A stretch of DNA of 64,000 nucleotides. Origin: Paenibacillus alvei DSM 29 (GTDB lineage: Bacteria > Bacillota > Bacilli > Paenibacillales > Paenibacillaceae). The stretch spans positions 395,001 to 459,000 of the forward strand of contig NZ_AMBZ01000002.1 of NCBI RefSeq assembly GCF_000293805.1, written 5' to 3'. The notes under the pieces are model-generated. The model ran no database searches. It was not told the origin of the DNA and worked only from the letters and a program-made list of their open reading frames with translations. Below are positions 1 through 9,768 of the stretch, one piece after another. How positions within the stretch are numbered: the stretch's first letter is position 1; each line of letters starts with the position of its first letter. Both the position numbers and the translations under genes were made by a program.

Positions 1-1777
<1,777 letters not shown>

Positions 1778-1844
1778 TCAATCCACTTTACCATTCGTTC
1801 AGACTGAGATTCGGAATAATTGCACCCTCACTTTCTTGATAAAA

Positions 1845-1949
1845 TTTTACTTGATTCAAGTAAAACAAACAATCATTTTAGTAAAATATTTTACTCCCAC
1901 TTTTATTTTTTACTAATCACTTCGACGTGCTAGTAAAACTTTTAGTAAA
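1845..1949. promoter_or_regulatory. Operator-like cluster of GTAAAA/TTTTAC repeats upstream of beta-galactosidase
   Basis: A 21-bp inverted repeat (arms TTTTACTTGA and TCAAGTAAAA around one T, 1845-1865) is followed by a perfect 16-bp palindrome AGTAAAATATTTTACT (1880-1895) and further AGTAAA/TTTACT copies near 1910, 1932 and 1943. Seven copies of the half-site fall within about 105 bp of an AT-rich stretch just upstream of lacZ. This suggests cooperative binding of a dimeric repressor or activator; the protein is not identifiable from the window. Confidence 0.6.
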
Positions 1950-1982
1950 TACATGATTTTCCTGAAAATTGGATGATATCAA

Positions 1983-2017
1983 CAAAAATAAGAGCGAAGA
2001 CGATTTGTCTCCGCTCT
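1983..2017 (-). terminator. Rho-independent terminator after the CmpB-family gene
   Basis: On the minus strand an 11-bp stem (AGAGCGGAGAC with GTCTTCGCTCT, one mismatch) encloses a short AAATC loop and is followed by a T-rich tail (TTATTTTTG). It lies 39 bp past the stop of the gene ending at 2056. Confidence 0.75.
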
Positions 2018-2055
2018 GAGTTTGCATTCCATCTAGTTTTTGCCTAAATTTTTAC

Positions 2056-2631
2056 TTAGCTGCGACTGCTTTCCATTGCTTTGCCCTCACGTCTCCTTGA
2101 CCATACAGTCCAAGCCATATCTACCCAGAAATAAATGACGAACATGGGGCATACCATATTCCAAATTGCCGCAACATGGATATAGCTTATTTTCAGCAAG
2201 GGATGCAATCCGTACACAACAGCGAGGGATAGGAACATCCAGCATATGGAGAAGGAGAAACAAACATGTCCATGAAGCTGCAGGCGATAAGAAGAGTAGT
2301 CCCACCATTTGCGATAGAACACCTTCTCCAGCAGCCAACCGCTAACGTATTCGACAAAAGTCGGGATAAGGAGGCATAGCAGCAGAAGGAGTCCCAAATG
2401 GGTTCCTTGTTCAGCATAAGGGAGCAGGAGAAGGGGGGCAATGCCATACATCGGCTTAAAGGGCCCTTGGAGAAAACCATCCTTCCAGAAGCGTCCTGTT
2501 GTGACCTTACTGTATAGGTTCTCAAGCAGCCATCCTCCAAAGGAATAGACCATAAAATAAAAAACGACAGCCAATGCATCATTGGCCGCCGTTCCTGTAT
2601 ACTGCAGCGGAATTGGCAATTGAGCCGCCAT
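2056..2631 (-). CDS. Putative ABC-transporter type IV membrane protein (CmpB/PF06541-like)
   Basis: Predicted integral membrane protein of 191 residues with about five hydrophobic segments. Recognisable family motifs are GGWLLE near the first segment, GFLQGPFKPMYG after it and WWDYS in the middle, the pattern of the PF06541 putative permease family. The frame is open further upstream, but the ATG at 2631 is preferred because AAGGAGG lies nine bases before it. The biochemical role of the family is unknown despite the transporter label, and no ATPase gene is adjacent. It is monocistronic with its own terminator. Confidence 0.8.
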   Translation of the reverse strand: MAAQLPIPLQYTGTAANDALAVVFYFMVYSFGGWLLENLYSKVTTGRFWKDGFLQGPFKPMYGIAPLLLLPYAEQGTHLGLLLLLCLLIPTFVEYVSGWLLEKVFYRKWWDYSSYRLQLHGHVCFSFSICWMFLSLAVVYGLHPLLKISYIHVAAIWNMVCPMFVIYFWVDMAWTVWSRRREGKAMESSRS

Positions 2632-2725
2632 AACGCATAACCTCCTTATGCCTGCTTCTAGCGGCATATTTCAAGCTACCCGTAGTATGGTTGTATTCCG
2701 CACCACTTATTCCCTATTGCCTTGA

Positions 2726-3379
2726 TTATTCAGCTATGATGAGGCTAGCGTGTGACTGACCAGGAAGGGAAAAAGTCATCACAAGAGAGTGGAATACCTT
2801 CACTTGCTGTCCTTCCTTCAGCTCAGAAGCCTTCAAGACAACCCCCTGCTTGTCCGTAATGAACGTATCTTTCGTTACATTTAAAATTACATCATTGTTG
2901 ATGTTGCCATCAGCTTCTACATCAACATGAATTCGGGCATTCACTTCACCCTCAGTGTTCGTTACTTTGAGCACTTTGCCCGTCTTGACTGCCGTTTCAC
3001 CTTTGACAACAATCTTCTCTGCACCTACTGTGCCCGGGAAGCTCATCATCATAACCGGACCATACTGAACCTCTACGACAGCTCCTTCTTTCAGCACATC
3101 CTTGCTGACCGGCTGGCCTTTATCGTTCACGATAACAGTATTGTCGTGTACATTAATATTCAAATATTGCTGTCCACGAAGAACGAATCTATGGCCGTCC
3201 CCCGACTCAATAATACCTTGTGATGTCACATGCTCTTTCGGCAATGTCGAGCCCTCCTCTATTGGATGAGATGACACAACATAACCTTGAATAGTCTCTG
3301 CAGCTGCTGCTCCAGCGAACGGTACGCTCAGCACCGCCATAATCGATGCAATTGCCAAGCCTTTGTTCCATTTTTTCAT
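2726..3379 (-). CDS. Secreted protein with two related beta-rich repeats, function unknown
   Basis: A 217-residue protein with a Sec signal peptide (MKKWNKG, hydrophobic core, AAAA before ETIQGY). The mature part has two similar units: one ends DVLKEGAVVEVQYGPVMMMSFPG and the other ELKEGQQVKVFHSLVMTFSLPG, each preceded by a VxND/ITDKxG turn. The LKEGxxVxV pattern is typical of OB-like or SH3-like extracellular domains in Bacillales. Start chosen at 3379 because GAGGAGG sits seven bases upstream; the longer open frame has no ribosome binding site. No enzyme motif is visible. Confidence 0.75.
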   Translation of the reverse strand: MKKWNKGLAIASIMAVLSVPFAGAAAAETIQGYVVSSHPIEEGSTLPKEHVTSQGIIESGDGHRFVLRGQQYLNINVHDNTVIVNDKGQPVSKDVLKEGAVVEVQYGPVMMMSFPGTVGAEKIVVKGETAVKTGKVLKVTNTEGEVNARIHVDVEADGNINNDVILNVTKDTFITDKQGVVLKASELKEGQQVKVFHSLVMTFSLPGQSHASLIIAE

Positions 3380-3578
3380 TGCAATTCCTCCTCTAATCTC
3401 TTGTTGTTTTGGGCACACCTATGTACCAGCTTCTTGATGCCTGTAAGATTATTCGGTTTGTCTTCATAGACGGAGGAGGTATGCATAATGTTGCATAAAA
3501 AAAATATTTTGAGTATGTAATCAAAGATACATGTATCGTATAGATACTAAAAACCCCAAAAAACCTGCCAACCACTAA

Positions 3579-3626
3579 TAAAAAAGGTACCCGCGTAAGA
3601 GCATCTATCTGCTCTCTCGGGCACCC
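3579..3626 (-). terminator. Terminator after the AI-2E family gene
   Basis: On the minus strand GGTGCCCG pairs with CGGGTACC (G-T tolerated) with an inner AGAGCA-TGCTCT stem, followed by TTTTTTATT. It begins about 12 bp past the stop at 3638. Confidence 0.75.
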
Positions 3627-3637
3627 TTGCTTTACAG

Positions 3638-4738
3638 CTACTGTTCCTCTATACGACGTTGAACGAAGGAATCTACCGCCGCCTTAATAACCGCAATAAC
3701 TGGAACGGCAATGAACATTCCTAGTATGCCGCACAGACCGCCGCCTATAATGATGGCAAAAATAATCCAGATGGGTCCTATCCCCACTTTGTTCCCTACG
3801 ATTTTCGGACCAATATAATACCCATCGAACTGTTGAACAATGAAAATAAACAACGTTATCCAAAGCGTCTGCTCAGGCGATACGAACAGTGTAATAATCC
3901 CAACAAACACCATCCCCATAAACGGACCAAAATAAGGAATAACATTCGTTACAGCAACGATCAAGCTGGACAACAGCGCATACGGCGCTTGAATGATAAG
4001 AAGCCCGATGAATACGATACTGCCTACGACGGTTGCATCCAAAATGACGCCTACAAAGTATTGCGAGAAGATCATGTCCATTTTTCTTACAAAATCAATG
4101 ACGCCTTCAGCCCGTTCCTTCTTGAGCAGGCCATGCAGGGTACGCTTCGCGCCTGTCCCAATCTTCTCCTTGTCCTTCAGCAGGTAAATCGACACAATGA
4201 ATCCGATAACGAGATTCAACAGCGCAGACGTGAAGGTAAACAGACTGGACAGCAAGTTGTTCAGCATCAGCTTCAGAAAGTCGCTTATTTGACTGGATAG
4301 CGAGCTAAAATGCTCACTGATGCTGCTCGATATTCCAGATTGAATGAACCATTCTTTACTCAAGACATTTGCCTGCAGCCACAGCTTCGTGCCTTCCATA
4401 TAGATTGGCATATCCGCCAACAGCGTGCTTACACTCTCTATCACCCTCGGTGTAATAACCGTTATGAGCAGCACAATAATTCCGAAAAATAACGTATACA
4501 CGGCTATGATGCTAATAAATCGCTTCATTTTTGTTCTAGCCAACAGCCGCTTCTCCAAAATATTAACAAGCGGACGTAGAAGATAGGCAATAAAGCAAGC
4601 AATAAAAAATGGCGTAAGCATAGACAATAAAGCTACAACTCCACTGAGAACATAACCCATATTGTCAATGAGCTTGTACACCAGCACTGCAATGGTGAAT
4701 AGCCCCAAATAGCGCAGTGTTCTTCGATTTTTGAGCAT
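3638..4738 (-). CDS. AI-2E family transporter
   Basis: Polytopic inner-membrane protein of 366 residues, the usual length for the AI-2E/PerM exporter family (PF01594). It has two N-terminal membrane segments, a central soluble region of about 60-150 rich in hydrophobic residues (LWLQANVLSKEWF...), and at least five later membrane segments. The family signature region PYALLSSLIVAVTNVIPYFGPFMG and the C-terminal GGGLCGILGMFIAVPVIAVIK are present. Start ATG 4738 follows AGGGGG. Substrate cannot be deduced; members include Na+/H+ antiporters and putative AI-2 exporters. Monocistronic. Confidence 0.9.
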   Translation of the reverse strand: MLKNRRTLRYLGLFTIAVLVYKLIDNMGYVLSGVVALLSMLTPFFIACFIAYLLRPLVNILEKRLLARTKMKRFISIIAVYTLFFGIIVLLITVITPRVIESVSTLLADMPIYMEGTKLWLQANVLSKEWFIQSGISSSISEHFSSLSSQISDFLKLMLNNLLSSLFTFTSALLNLVIGFIVSIYLLKDKEKIGTGAKRTLHGLLKKERAEGVIDFVRKMDMIFSQYFVGVILDATVVGSIVFIGLLIIQAPYALLSSLIVAVTNVIPYFGPFMGMVFVGIITLFVSPEQTLWITLFIFIVQQFDGYYIGPKIVGNKVGIGPIWIIFAIIIGGGLCGILGMFIAVPVIAVIKAAVDSFVQRRIEEQ

Positions 4739-4814
4739 GACATCCCCCTGGTTGCTAATTCATACACGTATAGACTTAGTATAGCGAATTTCACGAGAAA
4801 TGAAATAAATATGG

Positions 4815-4851
4815 AAAAAAGCATCCCCTAATCCACGATTAGAGGATGCTT
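4815..4851 (-). terminator. Terminator after doxX
   Basis: AGCATCC(T/C)CTAATC pairs across a CGTG loop with its complement and is followed on the minus strand by TTTTTT. It lies about 17 bp past the doxX stop. Confidence 0.8.
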
Positions 4852-4867
4852 TGCATGCTGCAAATGC

Positions 4868-5275
4868 TTATTGTTGTGCTGCTCTTCCACGACGGAACAG
4901 AATGCGATCAAGAGAATAATCGGCACCGCCGCTGACAACCAAGTACAACGACATCGCTGCAAGAGCGATTTCGAACTCATAGCCGCCTGCAAAGCCCATT
5001 TGCAGCTTCACAGTGAAGATTGCCACGAGCATAATTACCGTGAATGCTGCACCAATCCATCTCGTTCCAAGACCAACGATGAGTAAAATGCCTCCTACCA
5101 GCTCAATGGTTGCCACGACATAACCCATAATCCCCGGAATACCCAAGCTCTCAAAAAAACCTGCCGTGTTGTCCAGACCTCCCTGGAATTTTTGCAGCCC
5201 ATGAATAAAGAAAATGAGCCCCAGTGCAAGCCTGATAATAAGTGAACCTACCCCTTGATTTAATGCTGACATCAT
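4868..5275 (-). CDS. DoxX family membrane protein
   Basis: A 135-residue four-helix membrane protein of the DoxX/SURF4-like family. Motifs include the N-terminal LIIRLALGLIFFIHGLQKF, GIPGIMGYVVATIELVGGILLIVGLGTRW and a C-terminal basic tail. Family members sit with oxidoreductases or thiol and oxidative-stress systems, but the activity of this one is unproven. It is transcribed alone. Its upstream region contains ACTAC-N5-GTAGT, the same element found before the BlaI-type repressor gene, so repression by that protein is likely (inference). GGAGGC lies before the start; MM or the second M could initiate. Confidence 0.85.
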   Translation of the reverse strand: MMSALNQGVGSLIIRLALGLIFFIHGLQKFQGGLDNTAGFFESLGIPGIMGYVVATIELVGGILLIVGLGTRWIGAAFTVIMLVAIFTVKLQMGFAGGYEFEIALAAMSLYLVVSGGADYSLDRILFRRGRAAQQ

Positions 5276-5336
5276 ACAACGCCTCCTATAAGATTAGAAT
5301 GGATTATTATTAACATGAATATGAAAGAAAACAAAA

Positions 5337-5351
5337 ACTACGTTGTGTAGT
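5337..5351. promoter_or_regulatory. BlaI-type operator upstream of doxX
   Basis: Inverted repeat ACTAC-GTTGT-GTAGT, 62 bp upstream of the doxX start. The arms are identical to those of the site before the BlaI-type gene (6651-6665) and the five-base spacing is the same. Confidence 0.65.
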
Positions 5352-5368
5352 GTAAAAATGTAAAAAAA

Positions 5369-6217
5369 TTAGGGCATAGCAGCAAAAAATAATAAACATA
5401 AAGCAAGTAACACTTGCAGGGACACAATTGCAGGCGTAAACGGCAGCTTCATCGGAATATCTGTCTCTGGTTCGAGCAGCTGGCGAATTCGATAATTAAT
5501 GGATGTATCTGCAAATGAAACATAAGCGAATGGCATGCGCGGCGTCTTCCCTTGCTTCAACATCTTGAGAAGCGCACTCCCTAAATGAGCTGCTGTTCCT
5601 AGACGCTGAATCGCATAGTGGTCTGCCAACACCTCGCGAATGATGTTATACTGCTGCTTCGACCATCTCATAATCGGCATGTACCACATGACCGAAGCGA
5701 GAAGAGACAGCACGAACATCCGCAATGGATCTCGATGCATTTGATGGAAGGCCTCGTGGTGGACAACCGCCTCTAGCTCATCCTCATCAAGCAGTTCCAT
5801 CAAGCCAGTCGATACAATAACGAGCGGCGACCACATCCCCATCGTGAAAGCGATAGGCGAAGTATGCTCGATGATCATCATTCGTTTCTGGCCCTCATTG
5901 AACCGGGCATTCATCTGCTGCGTAAGCTCATTATTTCGACGCCCGAGCAGCTTCCGATACGCGTTGCGGGAAAGCAACATTTGTCGGACGAACAGGAACG
6001 GGACACTGATCAGCGTACAGAACACATAGGCATCAAGCACATAAATGAACTTGGACAAACCGTAGTTCTGCATAAGCGTAGAGCACGCCTCTACGAGATT
6101 GAAATGCAGTTCCCATCCCGCAAGCACCTTCATCGCATACATGACCATTTGGCAGAACAACACGGCTGCAATTAGAAGCATCGAACTGAAAATGAATGTA
6201 GATCGATTTTTCCACAT
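5369..6217 (-). CDS. M56 family membrane metalloprotease (BlaR1-like, no sensor domain)
   Basis: A 282-residue zinc metalloprotease with an HEXXH active site HEAFH at residues 154-158, preceded by DELEAVV as in BlaR1/MecR1. Membrane segments are predicted near residues 8-30, 58-80, 168-182 and at the C-terminus. It lacks the extracellular penicillin-binding domain of BlaR1 (about 600 residues), so it cannot be a beta-lactam sensor in the classical way; the signal is unknown. It follows the BlaI-type gene by 4 bp, so the pair forms a protease-repressor operon in which proteolysis would lift repression (inference from the family). Confidence 0.9.
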   Translation of the reverse strand: MWKNRSTFIFSSMLLIAAVLFCQMVMYAMKVLAGWELHFNLVEACSTLMQNYGLSKFIYVLDAYVFCTLISVPFLFVRQMLLSRNAYRKLLGRRNNELTQQMNARFNEGQKRMMIIEHTSPIAFTMGMWSPLVIVSTGLMELLDEDELEAVVHHEAFHQMHRDPLRMFVLSLLASVMWYMPIMRWSKQQYNIIREVLADHYAIQRLGTAAHLGSALLKMLKQGKTPRMPFAYVSFADTSINYRIRQLLEPETDIPMKLPFTPAIVSLQVLLALCLLFFAAMP

Positions 6218-6221
6218 TGTT

Positions 6222-6635
6222 TTATTTATCCTTTTTCAATTGCTTGATTTTTTGTTCCAGCTTGTCGAGCAGTCCCTCGTCTACATCCTCCAGGGCATCA
6301 AGCATGTGGTTTACAACCAATGGGCCGAATTCATCCATCAGTTCATGCGTTAGCTCCTTGGATTGCGTGTCGAGAAAAACATCCCGTGACAGCACCGGTC
6401 GGAATAAGGAAGTCCGTCCCTCCGTGCGCTTGACCAATATCCCTTTGTCTACAAGTCGGTTCATGACGGTCATGACTGTGTTAAAGTTGATGCATTTCTC
6501 AGCCTCAAGCTTCTTTTGCACATCCTTAATCGTCATTTCCGAACCTTCCCATAAGACAGTCATGACTTTGGCTTCAAGCGGCCCGAAGAAGCGATTCAGT
6601 CCACTCTCATGGAATTTGAAATTATGAATTTTCAT
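6222..6635 (-). CDS. BlaI/MecI/CopY family transcriptional repressor
   Basis: A 137-residue winged-helix repressor. Residues 15-75 carry the typical LEAKVMTVLWEGSEMTIKDV ... NTVMTVMNRLVDKGIL helix-turn-helix and wing, and the acidic/basic C-terminal half (about 85-137) is the dimerisation region. The family is inactivated by cleavage by an adjacent M56 protease, here encoded 4 bp downstream. An ACTAC-N5-GTAGT inverted repeat lies 15 bp before the start, and the same sequence precedes doxX. Expected role: autorepression of the operon and repression of doxX. Confidence 0.92.
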   Translation of the reverse strand: MKIHNFKFHESGLNRFFGPLEAKVMTVLWEGSEMTIKDVQKKLEAEKCINFNTVMTVMNRLVDKGILVKRTEGRTSLFRPVLSRDVFLDTQSKELTHELMDEFGPLVVNHMLDALEDVDEGLLDKLEQKIKQLKKDK

Positions 6636-6649
6636 CGTGGAATTCCTCC

Positions 6650-6666
6650 CACTACGAATTGTAGTG
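6650..6666. promoter_or_regulatory. Operator of the BlaI-type repressor gene
   Basis: Perfect inverted repeat CACTAC-GAATT-GTAGTG immediately upstream of the ribosome binding site of the repressor gene. BlaI family sites are dyads of the TACA/TGTA type with a short centre, and this resembles them in architecture. Confidence 0.7.
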
Positions 6667-6712
6667 TGATATCAGCCTAATGTCAAGTATGTCCATAATT
6701 AGGTATCCCAAA

Positions 6713-8164
6713 TTACAAAATAGGCGACACTAATCGTGCAAGCGACTCTACAAATCGGTAACGAATTGGGCGCTTCCGATATGTATTCCAATGCAGTTTC
6801 ACCGATTCCTTCATATCCTGCTCGTACAGCTTATCTAGCTGCTCTGCTGTAGCTCTGTCATAGAGAAATGCATTAATTTCGAAGTTCAAGCTGAAGCTGC
6901 GATGATCCAAATTCGCAGTACCTACGGTAGCGGCCTGTCCATCTACAACCATCGTTTTAGCATGGAGGAAGCCCTTCTCATACCAATAACACTTGGCTCC
7001 TGCACGAAGCAGTTCTCCAACATAAGAATTCGATGCCCATTGCACAAAACGGCTGTCCCCCTTCTTCGGAATCATAATGCGCACATCGACCCCGGACTGC
7101 ACAGCAACTTTAAGTGCAATAAGCACACTGTCGTCAGGCACTAAATAGGGGGTTTGTACATAAATTCGCTCCTTGGCTTCAAAAATCAGCTTAAGCAAGG
7201 CATTGCGAATTTGCTGCTTGTCTGAATCTGGACCGCTGGACACAATCTGTACAGGTGTATTCCCTGTATGCATTGGTGTCGGGAAGTATTGCTCGCAAAA
7301 ATGAATATACTGCCCTGAGGCTGTGGACCAATCGAGCAGGAACTGTCCCTGAAGCCGATGAACGGCTCCGCCTTGCAGCTCGAGATGCGTATCCCGCCAA
7401 TGTCCGATTTTTGGATCAAGACTAACATATTCATCGCCGATATTAAATCCGCCAACGAATCCGACCTGCCCGTCAATAACGGCAATTTTCCGGTGATTGC
7501 GGTAATTGACACGTAAATTGACATAGGGAATACGAGAAGGGAAAAAGCGATAAATCTGTGCTCCTGCGGCACGCAAATCAGCAAGCGCCTCATCCTTCAA
7601 CGCGGGCGATCCGATGTCATCATACAATAGTCGTACCTCTACTCCATTCGCAGCACATTCCGTCAGGGCATCAATAATTCTCCGTCCAGTTGCATCCCCA
7701 GCCAGCTTGTAATACAGCAAATGGACATGATTAGAAGCACTTTGGATCCGCTCGACCAATCGATCCATCATGTCGCGGCCATCCGCAATGACTGTCACTT
7801 CGTTGTTCTGTGTCAAGGGAGAGTAACTGCTGACCAGATTCATATAAATAAGGGGTTCATAGTGTTGCACGACCTCATTCGCATAGGCAAATGTCCCTTC
7901 CTCAATGCAACGAACCTGAGAGGCAATTTCGTTCCGCACAAGTCGTTCCGTTCGCGGCTTAATCCGATATACCTTCCTCCGAGCCAAGTTCTGGCCGAAC
8001 AGAATATAGAAGATAAAGCCGATAAACGGAAGCAGCAGTAACAGCATAAGCCATGCCCAGGTCCCCCCTACGTTGCGCCTCTCCAAGAAAATCACGACAG
8101 CCGCAAACAACAAGTTGATAATCGGTATCCAATGTCCAGCTAACTCTAAAAGATGTGACCACAT
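6713..8164 (-). CDS. cls: Cardiolipin synthase
   Basis: Membrane enzyme joining two phosphatidylglycerols to cardiolipin plus glycerol. The 483 residues match the family length: two N-terminal membrane helices (about 10-28 and 36-58), then two phospholipase-D domains with HKD motifs starting at His224 (HRKIAVID) and His401 (HAKTMVVD), each followed by the expected GG/GTANLDHRS region. Start ATG 8164 has a modest AGGAG eleven bases upstream. It stands alone between the blaI operon and the ger operon. Bacilli often carry several cls paralogues; which one this corresponds to is not decidable here. Confidence 0.95.
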   Translation of the reverse strand: MWSHLLELAGHWIPIINLLFAAVVIFLERRNVGGTWAWLMLLLLLPFIGFIFYILFGQNLARRKVYRIKPRTERLVRNEIASQVRCIEEGTFAYANEVVQHYEPLIYMNLVSSYSPLTQNNEVTVIADGRDMMDRLVERIQSASNHVHLLYYKLAGDATGRRIIDALTECAANGVEVRLLYDDIGSPALKDEALADLRAAGAQIYRFFPSRIPYVNLRVNYRNHRKIAVIDGQVGFVGGFNIGDEYVSLDPKIGHWRDTHLELQGGAVHRLQGQFLLDWSTASGQYIHFCEQYFPTPMHTGNTPVQIVSSGPDSDKQQIRNALLKLIFEAKERIYVQTPYLVPDDSVLIALKVAVQSGVDVRIMIPKKGDSRFVQWASNSYVGELLRAGAKCYWYEKGFLHAKTMVVDGQAATVGTANLDHRSFSLNFEINAFLYDRATAEQLDKLYEQDMKESVKLHWNTYRKRPIRYRFVESLARLVSPIL

Positions 8165-8233
8165 AGATTAAGCCGCTCCTGTCCATGATGATGACTCCAT
8201 TGTACCACGAGCAGCGATGCGCCATTCATACCG

Positions 8234-9490
8234 TTAACGTTCGGGAGGCGTAGTCTGTCCGCTGCTTGGAAGTACAGAGGTAGGATCATCATCCATCGGT
8301 ATAACGCCTGCCCCACCCAATAAAGATGAATTTGAAGCATCCGCAGCACCCGAAGCTTGTTGAGAGCCATCATCGTTCAGCGATAGATTGTCGTTCGGCT
8401 GCTTCGAATTGGATCGATAACTATCTGCCACTAGCAAAATTATAGGAAACACAAGTCCTGGCAGCACAGCATAGGTCGCCCAATGATCAAGCAGCTTGTC
8501 CAAGTAGGCCGTATTGGGAATGAACAGGATCGACCATGCTACAACGATCATTCCTAAAGGGAAGATAAGGAATCGATGCTCAGATAAGCGAAGCGAATGA
8601 GCAAGTCCAATTGCCGATGCGTACAGCAGGAGCACGAGACGAAAGTAGGTTGTCAGAAACCAGATGACAGCCATTACCGCTTCAAGCCGCTCCAGAAAAT
8701 TGCCGAGACTAATCTTTTTAGCGAGGGCATAGCTTGGATACATATGCCGGGCCGTATTATCCGCCCCAATCACAAGGATGGACAGCAGCGTCGTAATCAT
8801 TAAGAAGGTGCCGCCAATGATGCACCCCCATAGGAGCGCACTCGTCACCTTATCCTTCCGCTTCACTGAGGGAAGAATGAGCAGAAATACAGCCAGATCC
8901 AGAAAGGGAAAGCTGAAGAAGGTTAGTCCCCCGCGAAGAACTGGGATCATTCCACGTTCCAATACCGGCAGAAGCTGCTTTACTTCGATTTGCGGCACTA
9001 CGAACAAGACAAAGCAAATAAAGAGCAGCAGCACCCAAGGGAAAAAAACTTCGGCTCCACGCGCAAATACTTCAACGCCAAGACTGGCTCCGAATATAAT
9101 GACGAGCATAAAAAAGATATGGATTGCCTCTATCGGCGTTTCCGGCATAATTTGCATCGTAATGAAGTCCCCGATATCCCGCAATGTGAGTGCGGCTGTT
9201 GTGAGCGCAAATCCGATAATGAAGCAGAGCGCAACCGTCTTCCCCAGTATCTTGCCAAGAATGGATTCGCAATACTCCGCTAAGGATTGATTCGGATATC
9301 TTCGACATAGCGCAGAATAAATGGGAATAACGAGCAGGCCGAGGCCCAAGGATACTAAGGCGGACAACCACGCGTCTTGCTTCGCTTCCTCTGCCAAGTT
9401 CGAGGGAATAATCAAGATCGCGCTCCCGATAATGAACAGTGCCGTCAAGATGGTCAGTTGACGCATACTAATTATGGATTTATCCTTCAT
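8234..9490 (-). CDS. Spore germination receptor B subunit (GerB family permease)
   Basis: Integral membrane subunit of a nutrient germinant receptor, an APC-superfamily-like permease with about ten helices (PF03845). Family features include the N-terminal ISMRQLTILTALFIIGSAIL and NQSLAEYCESILGK. The 418 residues include an unusual hydrophilic C-terminal tail of about 60 residues rich in Asp, Asn, Ser and Gln, whereas most B subunits end soon after the last helix. The frame is open well upstream, but that part overlaps the preceding gene; ATG 9490 gives the expected N-terminus. Last gene of a ger operon in the order A, C, D-like, B. Confidence 0.93.
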   Translation of the reverse strand: MKDKSIISMRQLTILTALFIIGSAILIIPSNLAEEAKQDAWLSALVSLGLGLLVIPIYSALCRRYPNQSLAEYCESILGKILGKTVALCFIIGFALTTAALTLRDIGDFITMQIMPETPIEAIHIFFMLVIIFGASLGVEVFARGAEVFFPWVLLLFICFVLFVVPQIEVKQLLPVLERGMIPVLRGGLTFFSFPFLDLAVFLLILPSVKRKDKVTSALLWGCIIGGTFLMITTLLSILVIGADNTARHMYPSYALAKKISLGNFLERLEAVMAVIWFLTTYFRLVLLLYASAIGLAHSLRLSEHRFLIFPLGMIVVAWSILFIPNTAYLDKLLDHWATYAVLPGLVFPIILLVADSYRSNSKQPNDNLSLNDDGSQQASGAADASNSSLLGGAGVIPMDDDPTSVLPSSGQTTPPER

Positions 9491-9543
9491 CGCTTTATCA
9501 CTTCCTTGTGCCCTGTCGCAACAGTGAGACTCGTCATTTTCCG

Positions 9544-9762
9544 CTACAAAAATTTTCGCATAGGCTTGAATATGAGCATCAGCAAATCCATGGGATTCGG
9601 TATCTTCCAATTCATCCCCACCACCACCCCGAACCCTGCAGCGATGATCAGCATTGTCAACAGTACCCATCGTTCCTTAACTAATTGCCGCTGCTTCATA
9701 CGAGGAGATTGGAACAAAAAGATGGCTGACGCAATAATTACACATCCTATACTCGCCCACAC
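9544..9762 (-). CDS. Small two-helix membrane protein of the ger operon (GerD-subunit-like)
   Basis: A 72-residue protein with two hydrophobic segments (residues 1-18 and 32-50) separated by a basic loop QSPRMKQRQLVKER. It starts with GTG 9762, preceded by AAGGGG, which overlaps the gerC stop. Several Bacillus germinant-receptor operons carry a small two-helix D gene of 55-75 residues that modulates receptor output; size, topology and position all agree with that. Assignment rests on context, not on a diagnostic motif. Confidence 0.75.
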   Translation of the reverse strand: MWASIGCVIIASAIFLFQSPRMKQRQLVKERWVLLTMLIIAAGFGVVVGMNWKIPNPMDLLMLIFKPMRKFL

Positions 9763-9768
9763 GCTGTT

